Shown: piece after piece, positions 6,271 through 6,490 of the stretch
Numbering within the stretch: the first letter of the stretch is position 1
Layout of the letters: every line of letters starts with the position of its first letter
Program-made: the position numbers and the translations under genes
DNA from: Bifidobacteriaceae bacterium
GTDB lineage: Bacteria; Actinomycetota; Actinomycetes; Actinomycetales; WQXJ01
DNA: 6,490 bases
Reading direction: 5' to 3'
Assembly: GCA_031268115.1 (NCBI GenBank)
Contig: JAIRXV010000249.1
Span: 1 to 6,490, forward strand
The notes under the pieces: generated by a model
Databases searched by the model: none
What the model saw: the letters and a program-made list of their open reading frames with translations, nothing else
What the model was told of the DNA's origin: nothing

Positions 6271-6490
6271 CGGGGCTCGCCTCCCTTGTCCCAGTGGGCC
6301 GCCCACTTCTCGATGAAACGGCTGGTGGTCAGATCGGCCGGTAGGTGGGTGAGGGTGCCGATGGCGTACCGCACCTCGTCCTTGCCTGGGCCCGCGGCGT
6401 GGACGGCGACCAGGGCGTGGCGGTGGCGGTCGCGGTGGTTTTGGGCGGTGGCTACCTCCCGGTTGGTGATCTCGAACTCGGTCGCGCCGG
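6267..6490 (-). CDS. C-terminal fragment of a large defence protein, probably the cassette helicase (DUF3883-like end)
   Basis: The last 73 residues are visible, with the 5' part beyond the window. The frame runs from GATEFEITNREVATAQNHRD through HRALVAVHAAGPG to FIEKWAAHWDKGGEPR and stops at 6269-6267. The pattern of a beta strand ending E(I/V)T-N-E, then A-N-RDRH-ALV-V, resembles the C-terminal DUF3883 ('protein NO VEIN') domain, which often ends large SNF2-type helicases in restriction-like systems. In DUF499/DUF1156 cassettes a helicase is the expected third partner, so position supports the guess. No helicase motif is visible in the fragment itself. Its stop overlaps ATG 6270. Confidence 0.55.
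   Translation of the reverse strand, partial: GATEFEITNREVATAQNHRDRHRHALVAVHAAGPGKDEVRYAIGTLTHLPADLTTSRFIEKWAAHWDKGGEPR

Overview
The window comes from a GC-rich bacterium, most likely an actinobacterium, judging by codons rich in G/C at the third position, AGGAGG-type ribosome binding sites and tight ATGA gene junctions. No marker gene is present, so the genus cannot be named. All supported genes lie on the minus strand and read from right to left as one apparent defence operon.

Layout in the direction of transcription (high to low coordinates). (1) 6490-6267 is the last 73 residues of a protein whose end resembles a DUF3883 ('protein NO VEIN', C-terminal) domain. In this kind of operon it would be the tail of a large helicase. 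(2) 6266-5954 holds two copies, 225 bp apart, of a 64-bp element. Each copy carries a 35-nt interrupted hairpin preceded, at an identical 12-nt distance, by a -10-like TAGRCT hexamer. An Arg-rich 107-codon open frame of doubtful reality spans both. (3) 5953-4979 encodes an Abi_2 (AbiD/AbiF-type) protein with a HEPN motif, RNxxxH. (4) 4982-2463 encodes a DUF1156 DNA methyltransferase with DPFAGGGS and DPPY motifs. (5) 2150-2046 is a 34-codon linker frame. (6) 2055-1 encodes a DUF499 ATPase with an N-terminal Swt1-type HEPN domain, truncated by the window edge.

Helicase + DUF1156 methylase + DUF499 ATPase is a recognised defence cassette; I recall the name Hma (helicase-methylase-ATPase) but could not check it. 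The operon has two unusual features. First, the methylase contains a run of 11 G (coding strand) that puts it out of frame. The conserved last 124 residues sit intact in the next frame and would be restored by a G10 or G13 tract. This looks like an OFF phase variant, comparable to the G-tract switch known for pglX of the Streptomyces Pgl system, unless it is a sequencing error. Second, an Abi_2 HEPN gene with twin hairpin elements upstream sits between the helicase and the methylase. The hairpins could be small RNAs that control or neutralise the HEPN protein.

Nearly every junction is a 4-nt ATGA overlap, so translation is probably coupled. An OFF methylase would stop ribosomes about 310 nt short of the next start and could also lower ATPase production.
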